Notes: generated from the letters alone by a model not told the origin. DNA of 21,986 nucleotides from Erythrobacter donghaensis (GCF_001557325.1 NZ_LSJS01000200.1:1-21986), one strand, 5' to 3'; numbered from the stretch's first letter, positions 7,503-15,351 are shown. A program made the numbers and translations.

Positions 7503-8300
7503 TTACGGGTCGAGCGCCGCCAGCACCTCATAGGCCAGCACCGCCCCCGCCACGGCCGCATTGAGCGAATCCGCGCGACCTCTCATCGGCATGGTGACCC
7601 GGAGGTCGCACGCCATCTCGTAGTCCTCGGGCAGGCCTTGCGATTCGTTGCCCACCAGAATGAAGCACGGCGCCGAATATGCCGCGCAGCGATAGGGCAC
7701 CGCATCGCGCAAGCTTGCCGCCACCAACTGGCCCGCTCCGCTGCGCAGCCACGCGACAAAATCCTCCCACCGCGCCTGCGCCAGTCCGACGGTGAACACC
7801 GCCCCCATGCTCGCGCGCACGGCTTCGGCGCTGAAGGGGTCGGCGCAGTCGTCGATCAGGATCAGCCCGCCCGCGCCAACCGCATCGCAAGTGCGCAGCA
7901 TCGTCCCGAGGTTGCCGGGGTCGCGCAAAGCCTGCGCGACAAGCCAGATCGGCGCGGCGCTGCGGTCCAGCGCCGCCAGCCCCGTGTCCCACTCGTCGAA
8001 CACGCCCGCGACGGCCTGCGCGTTCTCCTTGCCGGTGATCTTGGAGAGAATGTCGGGCGTGGTCGCGATCACCTCGCCGCCTGCCGCCATGACCTCGGCT
8101 TCAAGCCGCTCGAGCAGCGGATGCGCGCGCCCCTCGGCCATCACCAGCGTGCGCGGCATCCGGCCCGAAGCGCGGGCATCCTCGAGCAGGCGCAGACCTT
8201 CGACCAGAAATTGCCCCGCACGCTTGCGGTGCTTCTTGTCCCGCAGGGAGCGCAGGTACTTGACCGTCGGGTTGGAAAATCCGGTGATGTGCTTGCGCAT
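7503..8300 (-). CDS. SpoU/TrmH-family RNA 2'-O-methyltransferase
   Basis: This 265-residue protein is a SPOUT-class methyltransferase that uses S-adenosylmethionine to methylate ribose 2'-OH in rRNA or tRNA. The N-terminal substrate-binding part carries SNPTVKYLRSLRDKKHRK and QFLVEGLRLLEDA. The knotted catalytic part has motif 1 ALRDPGNLGTMLRT with the usual Asn and Arg, motif 2 LVGNESQGLPED, and motif 3 [15 protein letters not shown]. The exact target (23S rRNA or tRNA) cannot be told from sequence. It starts 33 nt after ptsH and is the last gene of the minus-strand cluster. It is probably cotranscribed with the PTS genes, though unrelated in function. Confidence 0.9.
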   Translation of the reverse strand: MRKHITGFSNPTVKYLRSLRDKKHRKRAGQFLVEGLRLLEDARASGRMPRTLVMAEGRAHPLLERLEAEVMAAGGEVIATTPDILSKITGKENAQAVAGVFDEWDTGLAALDRSAAPIWLVAQALRDPGNLGTMLRTCDAVGAGGLILIDDCADPFSAEAVRASMGAVFTVGLAQARWEDFVAWLRSGAGQLVAASLRDAVPYRCAAYSAPCFILVGNESQGLPEDYEMACDLRVTMPMRGRADSLNAAVAGAVLAYEVLAALDP

Positions 8301-8333
8301 GGCGAGCCGCCTAGGCCAACGCGGGCGCCGGCA

Positions 8334-8612
8334 CTAGTCCTCGCCGAAGCCGTCGGCGATCAGCGCGACGAGATCGGCGAGCACGCCGTCCGCGCCGTCA
8401 CCCTCGACCGCGACTTCGACCGTGTCGCCCTTCGCCGCGCCGAGCATCATCAGCCCGAGGATCGATCCGCCCGCGGCGCTGTGCGGGGGCTTCGACACCG
8501 TCACCTTGACGCCCTCCGGCAGCGCGCTGACCGCGCCGACGAACTTCGCGCTTGCCCGGGCGTGCAAGCCCCGGCGGTTGACGATGGTGACGCTTTGCCG
8601 TGCTTCCCCCAC
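8334..8612 (-). CDS. ptsH: HPr-family phosphocarrier protein
   Basis: HPr passes phosphate between EI and EIIA proteins and is also a target of HPr kinase. The 92-residue protein has NRRGLHARASAKF (12-24), with the phosphorylatable His17. It also has the Ser-46-type regulatory site at Ser50, in GGSILGLMMLG (48-58). The start is GTG at 8612, with an AGGGG about 9 nt upstream; no ATG gives a complete N-terminus. It lies 12 nt after the EIIA gene. Both phosphorylation sites are present and hprK lies in the same cluster, so dual control is expected. In Alphaproteobacteria this branch is usually regulatory (PTS-Ntr). Confidence 0.93.
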   Translation of the reverse strand: MGEARQSVTIVNRRGLHARASAKFVGAVSALPEGVKVTVSKPPHSAAGGSILGLMMLGAAKGDTVEVAVEGDGADGVLADLVALIADGFGED

Positions 8613-8624
8613 GCGCGAGAGCCC

Positions 8625-9053
8625 CTAGGCCTTGGCCCGCGCCGGGGGAGCGGCGTCCTGCCCCAGCAACTCGCTGGCGATGGTGATGTAGTTGCGCCCG
8701 GCAGTCTGCGCGGCGTGCACCGCGGCGGTGACGTCCATCGCCTTGCGCGCGCCGGCAAGTCGGATCAGCATCGGCAGGTTGATCCCCGCGATCACCTCGA
8801 CATGCCCGGCATCGAGCAACGAGATCGCGAGGTTCGAGGGCGTGCCGCCGAACAGGTCGGTGAGGATGATGACGCCCTTGCCGGCATCGACCCGGCCGAT
8901 CGCCTCGGCGATGTCGGCGCGGCGCTGCTCCATGTCGTCATTGGGGCCGATGCAGACCGTGACGATCGCATCCTGCGGGCCGACGACATGCTCCATCGCC
9001 TCGACGAATTGGTCCGCGAGGCGGCCGTGGGTTACCAGGATCAAGCCGATCAT
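8625..9053 (-). CDS. PTS EIIA component, mannose family
   Basis: This 142-residue cytoplasmic protein is an EIIA of the mannose/sorbose superfamily, often called manX or EIIA-Man in Alphaproteobacteria. His9 in ILVTHGRLADQ (5-15) is the phosphorylation site. The conserved ILTDLFGGTPSNLA confirms the fold. It is a lone domain: no EIIB, EIIC or EIID follows, so sugar transport through it is unlikely without partners elsewhere. A regulatory role through phosphotransfer from HPr is more probable. The stop is 12 nt before ptsH. The gap to rapZ upstream is 106 nt, larger than elsewhere in the cluster, so a secondary promoter is possible. Confidence 0.92.
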   Translation of the reverse strand: MIGLILVTHGRLADQFVEAMEHVVGPQDAIVTVCIGPNDDMEQRRADIAEAIGRVDAGKGVIILTDLFGGTPSNLAISLLDAGHVEVIAGINLPMLIRLAGARKAMDVTAAVHAAQTAGRNYITIASELLGQDAAPPARAKA

Positions 9054-9092
9054 GTGTGAAAATGGGTCCGTTAACTGCCCGCCCGTCGAGCG

Positions 9093-9121
9093 GCCTTACG
9101 CGTTTCTACCTTAACCGGCAA
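9093..9121 (-). promoter_or_regulatory. Candidate internal promoter for EIIA-HPr
   Basis: Read on the minus strand, TTGCCG (9116-9121), a 17-nt spacer and TAAGGC (9093-9098) lie in the rapZ-EIIA gap, about 40 nt before the EIIA start codon. The same -10 hexamer appears in the pckA candidate promoter. The -10 box is a weak match, so this is tentative. Confidence 0.25.
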
Positions 9122-9159
9122 TGTGCGTTCCATTGCGGTGTCCGTTTCCGGGCCGGTCG

Positions 9160-10083
9160 CTAGCGGCGATCGCCTTCGATCGCGTCGGCCGCGCGCGAGC
9201 CCAGGTTGCGGTGGCGGACAGTGGGCGAAAATCCCGCGCCGCGCAAGGCCTCGGCCATGCTCTCGGCGGTGTAGACCGAGCGGTGTCTCCCGCCGGTACA
9301 GCCGAAAGCGACATGGACATAGGGCTTGCCCTGCGCGGCGTAGCGCGGGAGCAGCAGCAGCAGCAGGTCGCGGATTCGCGCGAAGGCCTCGGCAAAGGCG
9401 GGGTCCTTCTCGATATGCGCGCCCACCGCGGCGTCCTGCCCGGTCTGCTCCTTCAATCCCGGCACCCAGTGCGGATTGTCGAGGAACCGCATGTCGAACA
9501 CGAGATCGGCGAGCGGCGGCATGCCGCGGGCGAAGCCGAAGCTCGAGATGGTGAGGGTGAGTGCCGCCTCGGCCTCGGCAGGCGCGAAGAGCTCGCGGAT
9601 ACGGGTTTGCAGGTCGTTGCTGGTCATTGCCGTGGTGTCGATCAGCACCTCGGCCCAGCGACGCAGGGGTTCGAGCAGCTCGCGCTCGGCGTGGATGCCC
9701 TCCTGCACCGGGCGGCCGTCGGCCATCGGGTGGCGGCGGCGGGTCTCGTTGAAGCGGCGTTCGAGCTCGCCCCCGGCGCAGTCGAGGAACAGTGAGGTGA
9801 GCGCGAGGTCGGGGCGCGCGCCCAGGTCCTTCACCAGCGCGATGATGTCGGCAGGCACGAAGCCGCGGGTGCGCGAATCGAAGCCGATCGCGAGCGGCCC
9901 GCGCGCGTCGTCGGGCATGGTGACGAGGCGCTTGAGCATGCGGACGGGGAAGTTGTCGATGGTCTCCCAGCCCAGGTCCTCGAGCACGTCGAGCGCGGTC
10001 GACTTGCCCGCGCCCGCAAGTCCGGTGACCAGCAGCAGCTGGCGCTTGTCGGCGGGCGGAGGAGGGGCTTCGGCGGCGGTCAT
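9160..10083 (-). CDS. rapZ: RNase adapter / nucleotide-binding protein RapZ
   Basis: RapZ (YvcJ family) binds nucleotides. In enterobacteria it targets a small RNA to RNase E to control glucosamine-6-phosphate synthase. The 307-residue protein has the P-loop GLAGAGKS (21-28), LEDLGWETIDNFP shortly after, the DSRTRGF motif in mid-protein and the C-terminal VAFGCTGGRHRSVYTAE. The start at 10083 forms an ATGA overlap with the hprK stop (10080-10083). An in-frame start 25 codons further out lacks family similarity. The RNA role is known only in enterobacteria; whether it holds here is inference. Placement between hprK and the EIIA gene suggests a link with PTS status. Confidence 0.93.
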   Translation of the reverse strand: MTAAEAPPPPADKRQLLLVTGLAGAGKSTALDVLEDLGWETIDNFPVRMLKRLVTMPDDARGPLAIGFDSRTRGFVPADIIALVKDLGARPDLALTSLFLDCAGGELERRFNETRRRHPMADGRPVQEGIHAERELLEPLRRWAEVLIDTTAMTSNDLQTRIRELFAPAEAEAALTLTISSFGFARGMPPLADLVFDMRFLDNPHWVPGLKEQTGQDAAVGAHIEKDPAFAEAFARIRDLLLLLLPRYAAQGKPYVHVAFGCTGGRHRSVYTAESMAEALRGAGFSPTVRHRNLGSRAADAIEGDRR

Positions 10084-10556
10084 CGCGTCATATCTGGCGC
10101 TTGCGCAGCGCAAAGGGAAGATGCTTCGGCGGCGAGCCCATGCATCCGCAGCGCCCATTCAGCGCGCGCGGCGGGGGCAGTGGGGCCGGGATCGAAGGCG
10201 AGCACCGGCACCGCGATGCCTGCGATCACGCGCTCGGGCAGCGGGGTTTCGGGCAGGCGTTCGGGTGCCGTCCCGCCGAGCGCCAGGATCAGCGCGACCG
10301 GGGCTGGCGGGGCGACCTCGAGCCGTGCAAGGCCGACCCCGCGCACCTCGAGCAGCCCGGCGATATTGGGCGGCGGGCTCGCGATCAGCTGCCCCTCACA
10401 GGCCGTCAGCGTCACCGCATCGTCGCCGATCAGCCCCGCGCCGCGCTCGATCAGCGCAAGCGCGAGGCTCGACTTGCCGCTGCCCGATGGCCCCTCGATC
10501 AGCAGCGCGCGGGTCCCGATGGCCACCGCGCCTGCCTGCAACACCAGCGCGCTCAT
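10080..10556 (-). CDS. hprK: Short HPr kinase/phosphorylase
   Basis: HprK phosphorylates HPr on serine and can remove the phosphate. This 158-residue form has only the C-terminal catalytic domain; the N-terminal domain of the ~310-residue Firmicutes enzyme is absent, which is usual in Alphaproteobacteria. The P-loop GPSGSGKSS is at 22-30, the acidic GDDAVTL at 44-50, and the HprK signature LLEVRGVGLARLE at 68-80. The start at 10556 overlaps the chvG stop as ATGA (10553-10556), and its own stop overlaps rapZ in the same way, so translation is coupled along chvG-hprK-rapZ. Its target is probably Ser50 of the HPr encoded nearby. Confidence 0.93.
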   Translation of the reverse strand: MSALVLQAGAVAIGTRALLIEGPSGSGKSSLALALIERGAGLIGDDAVTLTACEGQLIASPPPNIAGLLEVRGVGLARLEVAPPAPVALILALGGTAPERLPETPLPERVIAGIAVPVLAFDPGPTAPAARAEWALRMHGLAAEASSLCAAQAPDMTR

Positions 10557-12124
10557 GGCGCCGAGGGGAGGGTGAGGCGCAGGCACGCGCCGCGGGCGCC
10601 ATCCGCGCGGGCATCGGCGACCAGCGAGCCGTCATGCGCCTCGGCGATCGCGCGGCCGATGGCGAGGCCGAGGCCCGAGTGGTTGCCGAAGCTCTCGCCC
10701 TCGGGCCGGTCGGAGTGGAAACGCCGGAACACCGCCTCGCGCGCCTCGGCGGGGATGCCGGGACCCTCGTCGGTGACCTCAGTGACCACCATCCGGCCGG
10801 CGGGGCGCAGGGTGACGCGCACCGTGCCGCCCTCGGGCGAGAAGGAAACGGCGTTGTCGATCAGGTTCTCGGCCACGCGTTCGAGCTGGGTCGGCACGCC
10901 CATCACCCTGAGGCGCGCGCCCGGCGGGACCCGCGCGTCGAGTTCGAGCCGCCGCCCGCCGTTCATCCCCCGATTCTCGCGGCTGGCGATGAGATTGGCG
11001 AAGAGTTCGGCCAAGTCGACGCGTTCGAGCGTCGCCCGGCTGATCTCGGCATCGACGCGGCTCGCAGCGGAGATCTCGGTGACGAGCCGGTCGATGCGGC
11101 GCACGTCGTGGGTGGCGATCGCGATCAGCTCGGCGCGCAAGGCCGGGTCCTCGACCCGCGGCAGGGTGTCGATCGCGCTGCGCAAGGATGCGAGCGGGTT
11201 CTTGATCTCGTGCGCCACGTCCGCCGCGAAGCTGTCGACCGCGTCGATCCGGCCGCGCAAGGCGCCGGTCATGTCCGAGACCGCGCGGGCGAGCAGGCCG
11301 ATCTCGTCGCTGCGCTGGGGCAGGCGCGGCACCTCGACCTCGCGGTCGCGGCCCTGCTTCACGCGCACCGCCGCGCGCGCCAGCAGCCGCAGCGGGGTGA
11401 CGATGGTGCGCGCGAGGAACAGCGAGAGCGTGGCCGAGGCGGCCATCACCAGCAGCATGGCGAGGAACAAAGTGGTGCGCGCCGCGCGCACGCTCTCGGT
11501 GATGTCGACCGCGTTGCGCACCGTCAGCAGCGTCGCACCTTGCAGGCCCACGGGCACCGCGGCGGTGATCACGGGCGTGCCGTCCTGCCAATCGTAGAGC
11601 CTGACCTGCGAGAGGCCGAGTTCGCGCGCGCGGGCGAGTTCGGGCCAGGCATTGGCCTCCTGCGCGTCGGGCTCGACATAGTCCTGCACCGGCTCGGCCG
11701 AGACGATGGTGTCGACCGTGCGGTCGAGCCAGACCGAGAAGCGCTGCTCCCAGTCGTCGTCGGAGATGTCGTTGAAGCGGAAGGCGGGTTCGGCAAGCGC
11801 GAAGCTGTCGGCGGTGAGCTGACCCTTGGCATCGAAGGTGCGCAGCCGCATGCGCTGTTCCTTGCCGATCTGGACGAGCAGTGCCTCCTGCCGGGTGCGG
11901 CTCGCGCCGGCGAGCGCCTCGGCGGTGATCTGGGCTTCGATCCGGGCGAGCTTGAAGCGCTCGTTGATCAGCTGGGTGCGGTAGCTGTCGAGATAGAACA
12001 GCCCGCCGCCCAGGATCAGCAGGGGGAGGATGTTGACCGCGAGGATGCGGCCGGTGAGGGCGAAGCGGCCCGTGGCGCTCAGCTGCTCGCTGCCTCCGTT
12101 GCCGGAGCCCTTGCGGTCAGCCAT
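10553..12124 (-). CDS. chvG: Sensor histidine kinase ChvG (ExoS/BvrS type)
   Basis: ChvG senses acid or envelope stress from the inner membrane and phosphorylates ChvI. The 523-residue protein has two membrane helices (about 24-45 and 218-240) flanking a periplasmic sensor of about 170 residues. A HAMP linker follows (about 241-290), then HisKA with His305 in [14 protein letters not shown] (302-315). The ATPase has its N box [10 protein letters not shown] (419-428), DEGPGIP (452-458) and SGLGLAIG (483-490). The ATG at 12124 overlaps the end of chvI by 8 bp; longer in-frame starts lie deep inside chvI. ChvG/ChvI pairs next to hprK and PTS genes are known in Agrobacterium, Sinorhizobium and Brucella. 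Confidence 0.93.
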   Translation of the reverse strand: MADRKGSGNGGSEQLSATGRFALTGRILAVNILPLLILGGGLFYLDSYRTQLINERFKLARIEAQITAEALAGASRTRQEALLVQIGKEQRMRLRTFDAKGQLTADSFALAEPAFRFNDISDDDWEQRFSVWLDRTVDTIVSAEPVQDYVEPDAQEANAWPELARARELGLSQVRLYDWQDGTPVITAAVPVGLQGATLLTVRNAVDITESVRAARTTLFLAMLLVMAASATLSLFLARTIVTPLRLLARAAVRVKQGRDREVEVPRLPQRSDEIGLLARAVSDMTGALRGRIDAVDSFAADVAHEIKNPLASLRSAIDTLPRVEDPALRAELIAIATHDVRRIDRLVTEISAASRVDAEISRATLERVDLAELFANLIASRENRGMNGGRRLELDARVPPGARLRVMGVPTQLERVAENLIDNAVSFSPEGGTVRVTLRPAGRMVVTEVTDEGPGIPAEAREAVFRRFHSDRPEGESFGNHSGLGLAIGRAIAEAHDGSLVADARADGARGACLRLTLPSAP

Positions 12125-12911
12125 CGGTGAAGCTGTAGCCCGCGCCGTAGAGCGTATCGATCGCATCGAAGCCCTGGTCGACAGCCTTGAACTTGCGGCG
12201 CATGCGCTTGATGTGGCTGTCGACCGTGCGATCGTCGACGAAGACGTCGTCCGGGTAGGCGGCGTCCATCAGCTGGTTGCGGCTCTTGATCACGCCGGGC
12301 CGGATCGCGAGCGCCTCGAGGATCAGGAACTCGGTGACGGTGAGGCTGACCGCCTGCCCCTCCCAGGTCACCTGGTGGCGCGCCGGGTCCATGAACAACC
12401 GCCCGCGGGTGAGCGTGGCGGGCGCGGGTTCGGGCGAGGCGGCGGGCACGGTGTCGGCCCCCACGGGCTCGGCGCGGCGCAGGATCGCGCGGATGCGGGC
12501 GATCAGCAGGCGCAGCGAGAAGGGCTTGGCGATGTAATCATCCGCGCCCAGCTCGAGCCCCGCCTCCTCGTCGCTCTCGTCGTCCTTGCTGGTGAGGAAG
12601 ATGACGGGGAGCGCGGAATTCTCGCGCAGGCGGCGCAGCAGCTCCATCCCGTCCATCTTGGGCATCTTGATGTCGAACACGGCAAGGTCGGGCGGATTGT
12701 CGAGCAGCGCCTTCAAGGCGGTCTCGCCGTCGGAATAGAGGCGGGTGGCAAAGCCCTCGGCCTGCAAGGCGATCGAGACCGTGGTGAGGATGTTGCGATC
12801 ATCGTCGACCAGCGCGATCTGAAGTTTCCTTGCGCCGGGTCCGGGCCCGGTCGTGACCTCGGGCGGCAGCGGCGCGGTATCGGGGGTCGTCCCGGCCTCG
12901 CTCGCCATCAT
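12117..12911 (-). CDS. chvI: Response regulator ChvI (BvrR type)
   Basis: ChvI is the OmpR/PhoB-class partner of ChvG. The 264-residue protein starts with a low-complexity tail of about 28 residues. The receiver domain has acidic residues Asp36 and Asp37, phosphoacceptor Asp80 in [11 protein letters not shown] (78-88), Thr107 and Lys129. A linker rich in Pro and Ala leads to the winged helix (about 168-264), with [22 protein letters not shown] and [12 protein letters not shown]. Two adjacent ATG codons (12911 and 12908) follow GGAG at a suitable distance; I chose the first. Longer in-frame extensions run into the pckA control region and lack similarity. It heads the chvI-chvG-hprK-rapZ run and is divergent from pckA. 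Confidence 0.92.
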   Translation of the reverse strand: MMASEAGTTPDTAPLPPEVTTGPGPGARKLQIALVDDDRNILTTVSIALQAEGFATRLYSDGETALKALLDNPPDLAVFDIKMPKMDGMELLRRLRENSALPVIFLTSKDDESDEEAGLELGADDYIAKPFSLRLLIARIRAILRRAEPVGADTVPAASPEPAPATLTRGRLFMDPARHQVTWEGQAVSLTVTEFLILEALAIRPGVIKSRNQLMDAAYPDDVFVDDRTVDSHIKRMRRKFKAVDQGFDAIDTLYGAGYSFTDG

Positions 12912-13034
12912 CCTCGCTCCGCCTTCCTGTCCATGGCGCATGGGTAGCGCCATCGCCCGCGCGCTGCAACGCCCCGTGCGCGGTGGCCGGGGCCGGGATT
13001 CGTCGCTTGTCACAATTGCTGTGCCGCACCCTGT

Positions 13035-13063
13035 TTGACGCTCGGGCACGCGCGACTTAAGGC
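13035..13063 (+). promoter_or_regulatory. Candidate pckA promoter
   Basis: TTGACG (13035-13040), a 17-nt spacer and TAAGGC (13058-13063) give a good -35 and a weak -10. If used, transcription would start near 13070, and the 12-bp palindrome would lie roughly 45 nt inside the transcript, where a bound repressor could block elongation. Tentative. Confidence 0.3.
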
Positions 13064-13112
13064 GCCGGAGAGGGATCGGGCGGTTTGCACGGGAGCCTTC
13101 CTGCCTGCTGTT

Positions 13113-13124
13113 GCATACGTATGC
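13113..13124. promoter_or_regulatory. 12-bp palindromic operator candidate upstream of pckA
   Basis: GCATACGTATGC is a perfect palindrome centred on CpG, with TTGC on the left and GCAA on the right (13111-13128). Operators of LacI/GalR-family repressors have this shape: even-length palindromes with a central CG. In Sinorhizobium, pckA is controlled by the LacI-type regulator PckR. No such regulator lies in this window, so the protein that binds here is unknown. Confidence 0.5.
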
Positions 13125-13239
13125 GCAAGTGCTACGGGATGGGACGCAAGCGCGAGGGGATTCGCACGGCTGCAAACGGTCGGCTCCCTCTCGTGACCCA
13201 CAGATGCACCCCCGTGCCGCTACGCCCAGGAGACGTAAG

Positions 13240-14865
13240 TTGACCCCGCTCGCAACCCCGCTGGCCGCCCAGAACCTCGCCTCCCGCGCGGTAATCCACC
13301 CCAATCTCGGCACCGCGGCGCTGGTCGAGCACGCGCTGAAGAAGGGCGAGGGCCAGCTGACCAGGCATGGCGCGCTGCTGGTCGACACCGGGCGCTTCAC
13401 CGGCCGCAGCGTCAAGGACAAGTACATCGTCCGCGACGCCGAGACCGAGAACACGATCAACTGGGGCACGATCAACCAGCCGATGAGCGAGGCGCATTTC
13501 GCCGCGCTCAAGGCCGATTTCCTCAAGGAGCTCGAGGGGCAGGAGGAACTTTATGTCGCCGACCTGTTCGGCGGCTCGCAACCCGAGTACCGCGTGAACG
13601 TGCGCGTCATCAACCAGCTGGCGTGGCACAACCTGTTCATCCGCACCCTGCTGGTGCGCCCCACCGCGGACGAACTGGCGAGCTTCGTTCCCGAATACAC
13701 CATCATCAACCTGCCCAGCTTCAAGGCCGATCCCGAACGCCACGGCTGCCGCAGCGACACGGTGATCGCGGTGAGCTTCACCGAGAAGCTGATCCTGATC
13801 GGCAACACCGAATATTCGGGCGAGATGAAGAAGGGCGTGTTCGGCCTCTTGAACTACCTCCTGCCCGCGCAGGGTGTGATGCCGATGCACTGCTCGGCCA
13901 ATATCGGCAAGGACGGCAAGAGCGCGATCTTCTTCGGCCTGTCGGGCACCGGCAAGACGACGCTTTCGGCCGACGCCAGCCGCACCCTGATCGGCGACGA
14001 CGAGCACGGCTGGTCGGACACCGCGGTCTTCAACTTCGAAGGCGGCTGCTACGCCAAGATGATCAACCTCTCGGCCGAGGGCGAGCTCGAGATCTACGCC
14101 ACCACGCAGATGTTCGGCACGATCCTCGAGAACGTGACGATGGATCCGGCCACGCGCGAGCTCGACTTCACCGACGGCAGCAAGACCGAGAACACCCGCG
14201 GCGCTTACCCCATCGAGTTCATCCCGAACACGAGCGAGAAGAACCTCGGCCCGGCGCCGTCCAACGTGATCATGCTGACGGCTGACGCGTTCGGCGTGCT
14301 GCCCCCGATCGCGCGGCTGACCGCGGACCAGGCGATGTACTACTTCCTCAGCGGCTACACCGCCAAGGTCGCGGGCACCGAGATCGGCGTGACCGAGCCG
14401 GAAGCTACCTTCAGCACCTGCTTTGGTGCCGCCTTCATGCCGCGCCACCCGAGCGTTTACGGCAACCTCCTCAAGGAGCGCATCGCCAAGGGCAAGGTGC
14501 AGTGCTGGCTGGTCAACACCGGCTGGACCGGCGGCAAGTACGGCACCGGCCACCGCATGCCGATCAAGGCGACCCGCGCGCTGCTCAACGCGGTGCTCGA
14601 CGGCAAGATGGACGGCGTGGAGTTCCGCCGTGATCCCAATTTCGGCTTCGAAGTGCCTGTGCACGTGCCGGTGCTCGCCGAGGCCGGGATCGACCAGACG
14701 ATCCTCGATCCGCGCAGCACCTGGGCGGACGGGGCCGAATATGACGCGACCGCCAGGAAGCTGGTGCAGCTGTTCATCGACAACTTCGCCCAGTTCGAGG
14801 CGCATGTCGACGAAGGCGTCCGCCAGGCCGCGCCGGTGCCGGCCGCGGAGACGGTCGCGGCCTGA
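13240..14865 (+). CDS. pckA: Phosphoenolpyruvate carboxykinase (ATP)
   Basis: PckA converts oxaloacetate and ATP to phosphoenolpyruvate, CO2 and ADP, the entry step of gluconeogenesis from TCA-cycle acids. The 541-residue protein has the oxaloacetate-binding [12 protein letters not shown] (51-62), the P-loop [13 protein letters not shown] (233-245), the metal-binding LIGDDEHGW (250-258) and FEGGCYAK (266-273). Length is normal for ATP-type enzymes. The start is a TTG at 13240, chosen because AGGAGA (13228-13233) sits 6 nt before it and the protein then begins [12 protein letters not shown]. An in-frame ATG at 13204 has no ribosome-binding site and adds a basic stretch unlike the family. A strong terminator follows. 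Confidence 0.96.
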   Translation: MTPLATPLAAQNLASRAVIHPNLGTAALVEHALKKGEGQLTRHGALLVDTGRFTGRSVKDKYIVRDAETENTINWGTINQPMSEAHFAALKADFLKELEGQEELYVADLFGGSQPEYRVNVRVINQLAWHNLFIRTLLVRPTADELASFVPEYTIINLPSFKADPERHGCRSDTVIAVSFTEKLILIGNTEYSGEMKKGVFGLLNYLLPAQGVMPMHCSANIGKDGKSAIFFGLSGTGKTTLSADASRTLIGDDEHGWSDTAVFNFEGGCYAKMINLSAEGELEIYATTQMFGTILENVTMDPATRELDFTDGSKTENTRGAYPIEFIPNTSEKNLGPAPSNVIMLTADAFGVLPPIARLTADQAMYYFLSGYTAKVAGTEIGVTEPEATFSTCFGAAFMPRHPSVYGNLLKERIAKGKVQCWLVNTGWTGGKYGTGHRMPIKATRALLNAVLDGKMDGVEFRRDPNFGFEVPVHVPVLAEAGIDQTILDPRSTWADGAEYDATARKLVQLFIDNFAQFEAHVDEGVRQAAPVPAAETVAA

Positions 14866-14888
14866 TCGCGACACGGGTTAGGGAGAGG

Positions 14889-14923
14889 GGCCCCGCCCGG
14901 CACGCGCCGGAGCGGGGCCTTTT
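14889..14923 (+). terminator. Rho-independent terminator of pckA
   Basis: GGCCCCGC (14889-14896) pairs with GCGGGGCC (14912-14919). The stem is extended inside by CCGG (14897-14900) with CCGG (14907-14910), leaving one bulged A and a 6-nt loop. TTTT follows directly. This is the best intrinsic terminator in the window, 23 nt past the pckA stop. Confidence 0.85.
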
Positions 14924-14984
14924 ACTTCGAAATGCCGCACACCTGCGTCACACTCGGCCGCGGTCGAATCGAAGGAGGGACGTG

Positions 14985-15314
14985 ATGAGCATTCTCGACG
15001 GCATTCTCAAGAACATCGGCGGCGCGCCGGACGATGTGGTCAACCTCGCGGCCAAGATCGGGATCGACCCCGCCATGGCCGAAAAGGCGATCGCCGCGCT
15101 CGGCAAGACCCATCAGATGGACGGCGACACCGTCACGCTGGCAGCCGAGAAGACCGGCCTTTCGCCCGACATTCTCAACCAGATCGTCAGTGCGATCGGG
15201 GGCGAGGGCTCGCTCACCCACTTTGCCTCGATCCTCGACCGCGACGGTGACGGCAACCCGCTCGACGACATCATGGGCATGGCCTCGGGCCTGCTCGGCG
15301 GCGGCAAGAGCTGA
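14985..15314 (+). CDS. Small helical protein with a Ca-binding-like loop, unknown function
   Basis: This 109-residue protein is probably cytoplasmic and largely helical. It resembles DUF937/YidB-type proteins in general character, with repeated helix-Gly-helix units such as MAEKAIAALGKTHQM and ILNQIVSAIGGEGSL, but I cannot assign it firmly. Near the C-terminus, DRDGDGNPLDDI (86-97) matches an EF-hand or dockerin calcium loop (DxDxDG), and the end is Gly-rich (LLGGGKS). GGAGG 6 nt before the ATG at 14985 fixes the start; the GTG just before is not needed. It is transcribed alone between two hairpins. No signal peptide is visible. Confidence 0.75.
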   Translation: MSILDGILKNIGGAPDDVVNLAAKIGIDPAMAEKAIAALGKTHQMDGDTVTLAAEKTGLSPDILNQIVSAIGGEGSLTHFASILDRDGDGNPLDDIMGMASGLLGGGKS

Positions 15315-15320
15315 TCGCGC

Positions 15321-15344
15321 GCGCCGGGGCCGGTGCCCCGGCGC
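15321..15344. terminator. Shared hairpin between convergent genes
   Basis: GCGCCGGGGC (15321-15330) and GCCCCGGCGC (15335-15344) make a perfect 10-bp GC stem with a CGGT loop. It sits between the stop of the 109-residue protein gene and the stop of the convergent zincin-like gene, 7 nt from each. No T-run is present on either strand. Confidence 0.55.
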
Positions 15345-15351
15345 CTGCATT

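Larger units (their letters stand above)
12912..13239. promoter_or_regulatory. Divergent chvI/pckA control region
   Basis: This 328-bp gap is the longest in the window and separates divergent chvI and pckA. It holds a short CACA-N5-TGTG inverted repeat (13011-13023), a candidate pckA promoter (13035-13063), a 12-bp perfect palindrome (13113-13124) and the pckA ribosome-binding site. No convincing chvI promoter could be picked by eye. The leader before pckA would be about 170 nt if the candidate promoter is right. No gene is supported here. Confidence 0.6.

Noticed and set aside
7485..9059. A 524-codon plus-strand open frame opposite the methyltransferase, ptsH and EIIA genes
   Set aside because: Spans several intergenic gaps and is antisense to three recognised genes.
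9476..12130. An 884-codon open frame on the plus strand across rapZ, hprK and chvG
   Set aside because: It is antisense to three well-recognised genes, has composition typical of GC-rich shadow frames (Arg, Ala, Gly, His) and contains no known domain.
13011..13023. CACAATTGCTGTG as a ChvI-binding box
   Set aside because: Only 4-bp arms, and I do not know the ChvI consensus well enough to support the call.
12912..13526. N-terminal extension of chvI by about 200 codons
   Set aside because: It crosses the control region and enters pckA antisense; receiver-domain similarity begins only after the 12911 start.
13132..14874. A long minus-strand open frame opposite pckA
   Set aside because: Shadow of a highly conserved enzyme gene in GC-rich DNA; no ribosome-binding site or domain.
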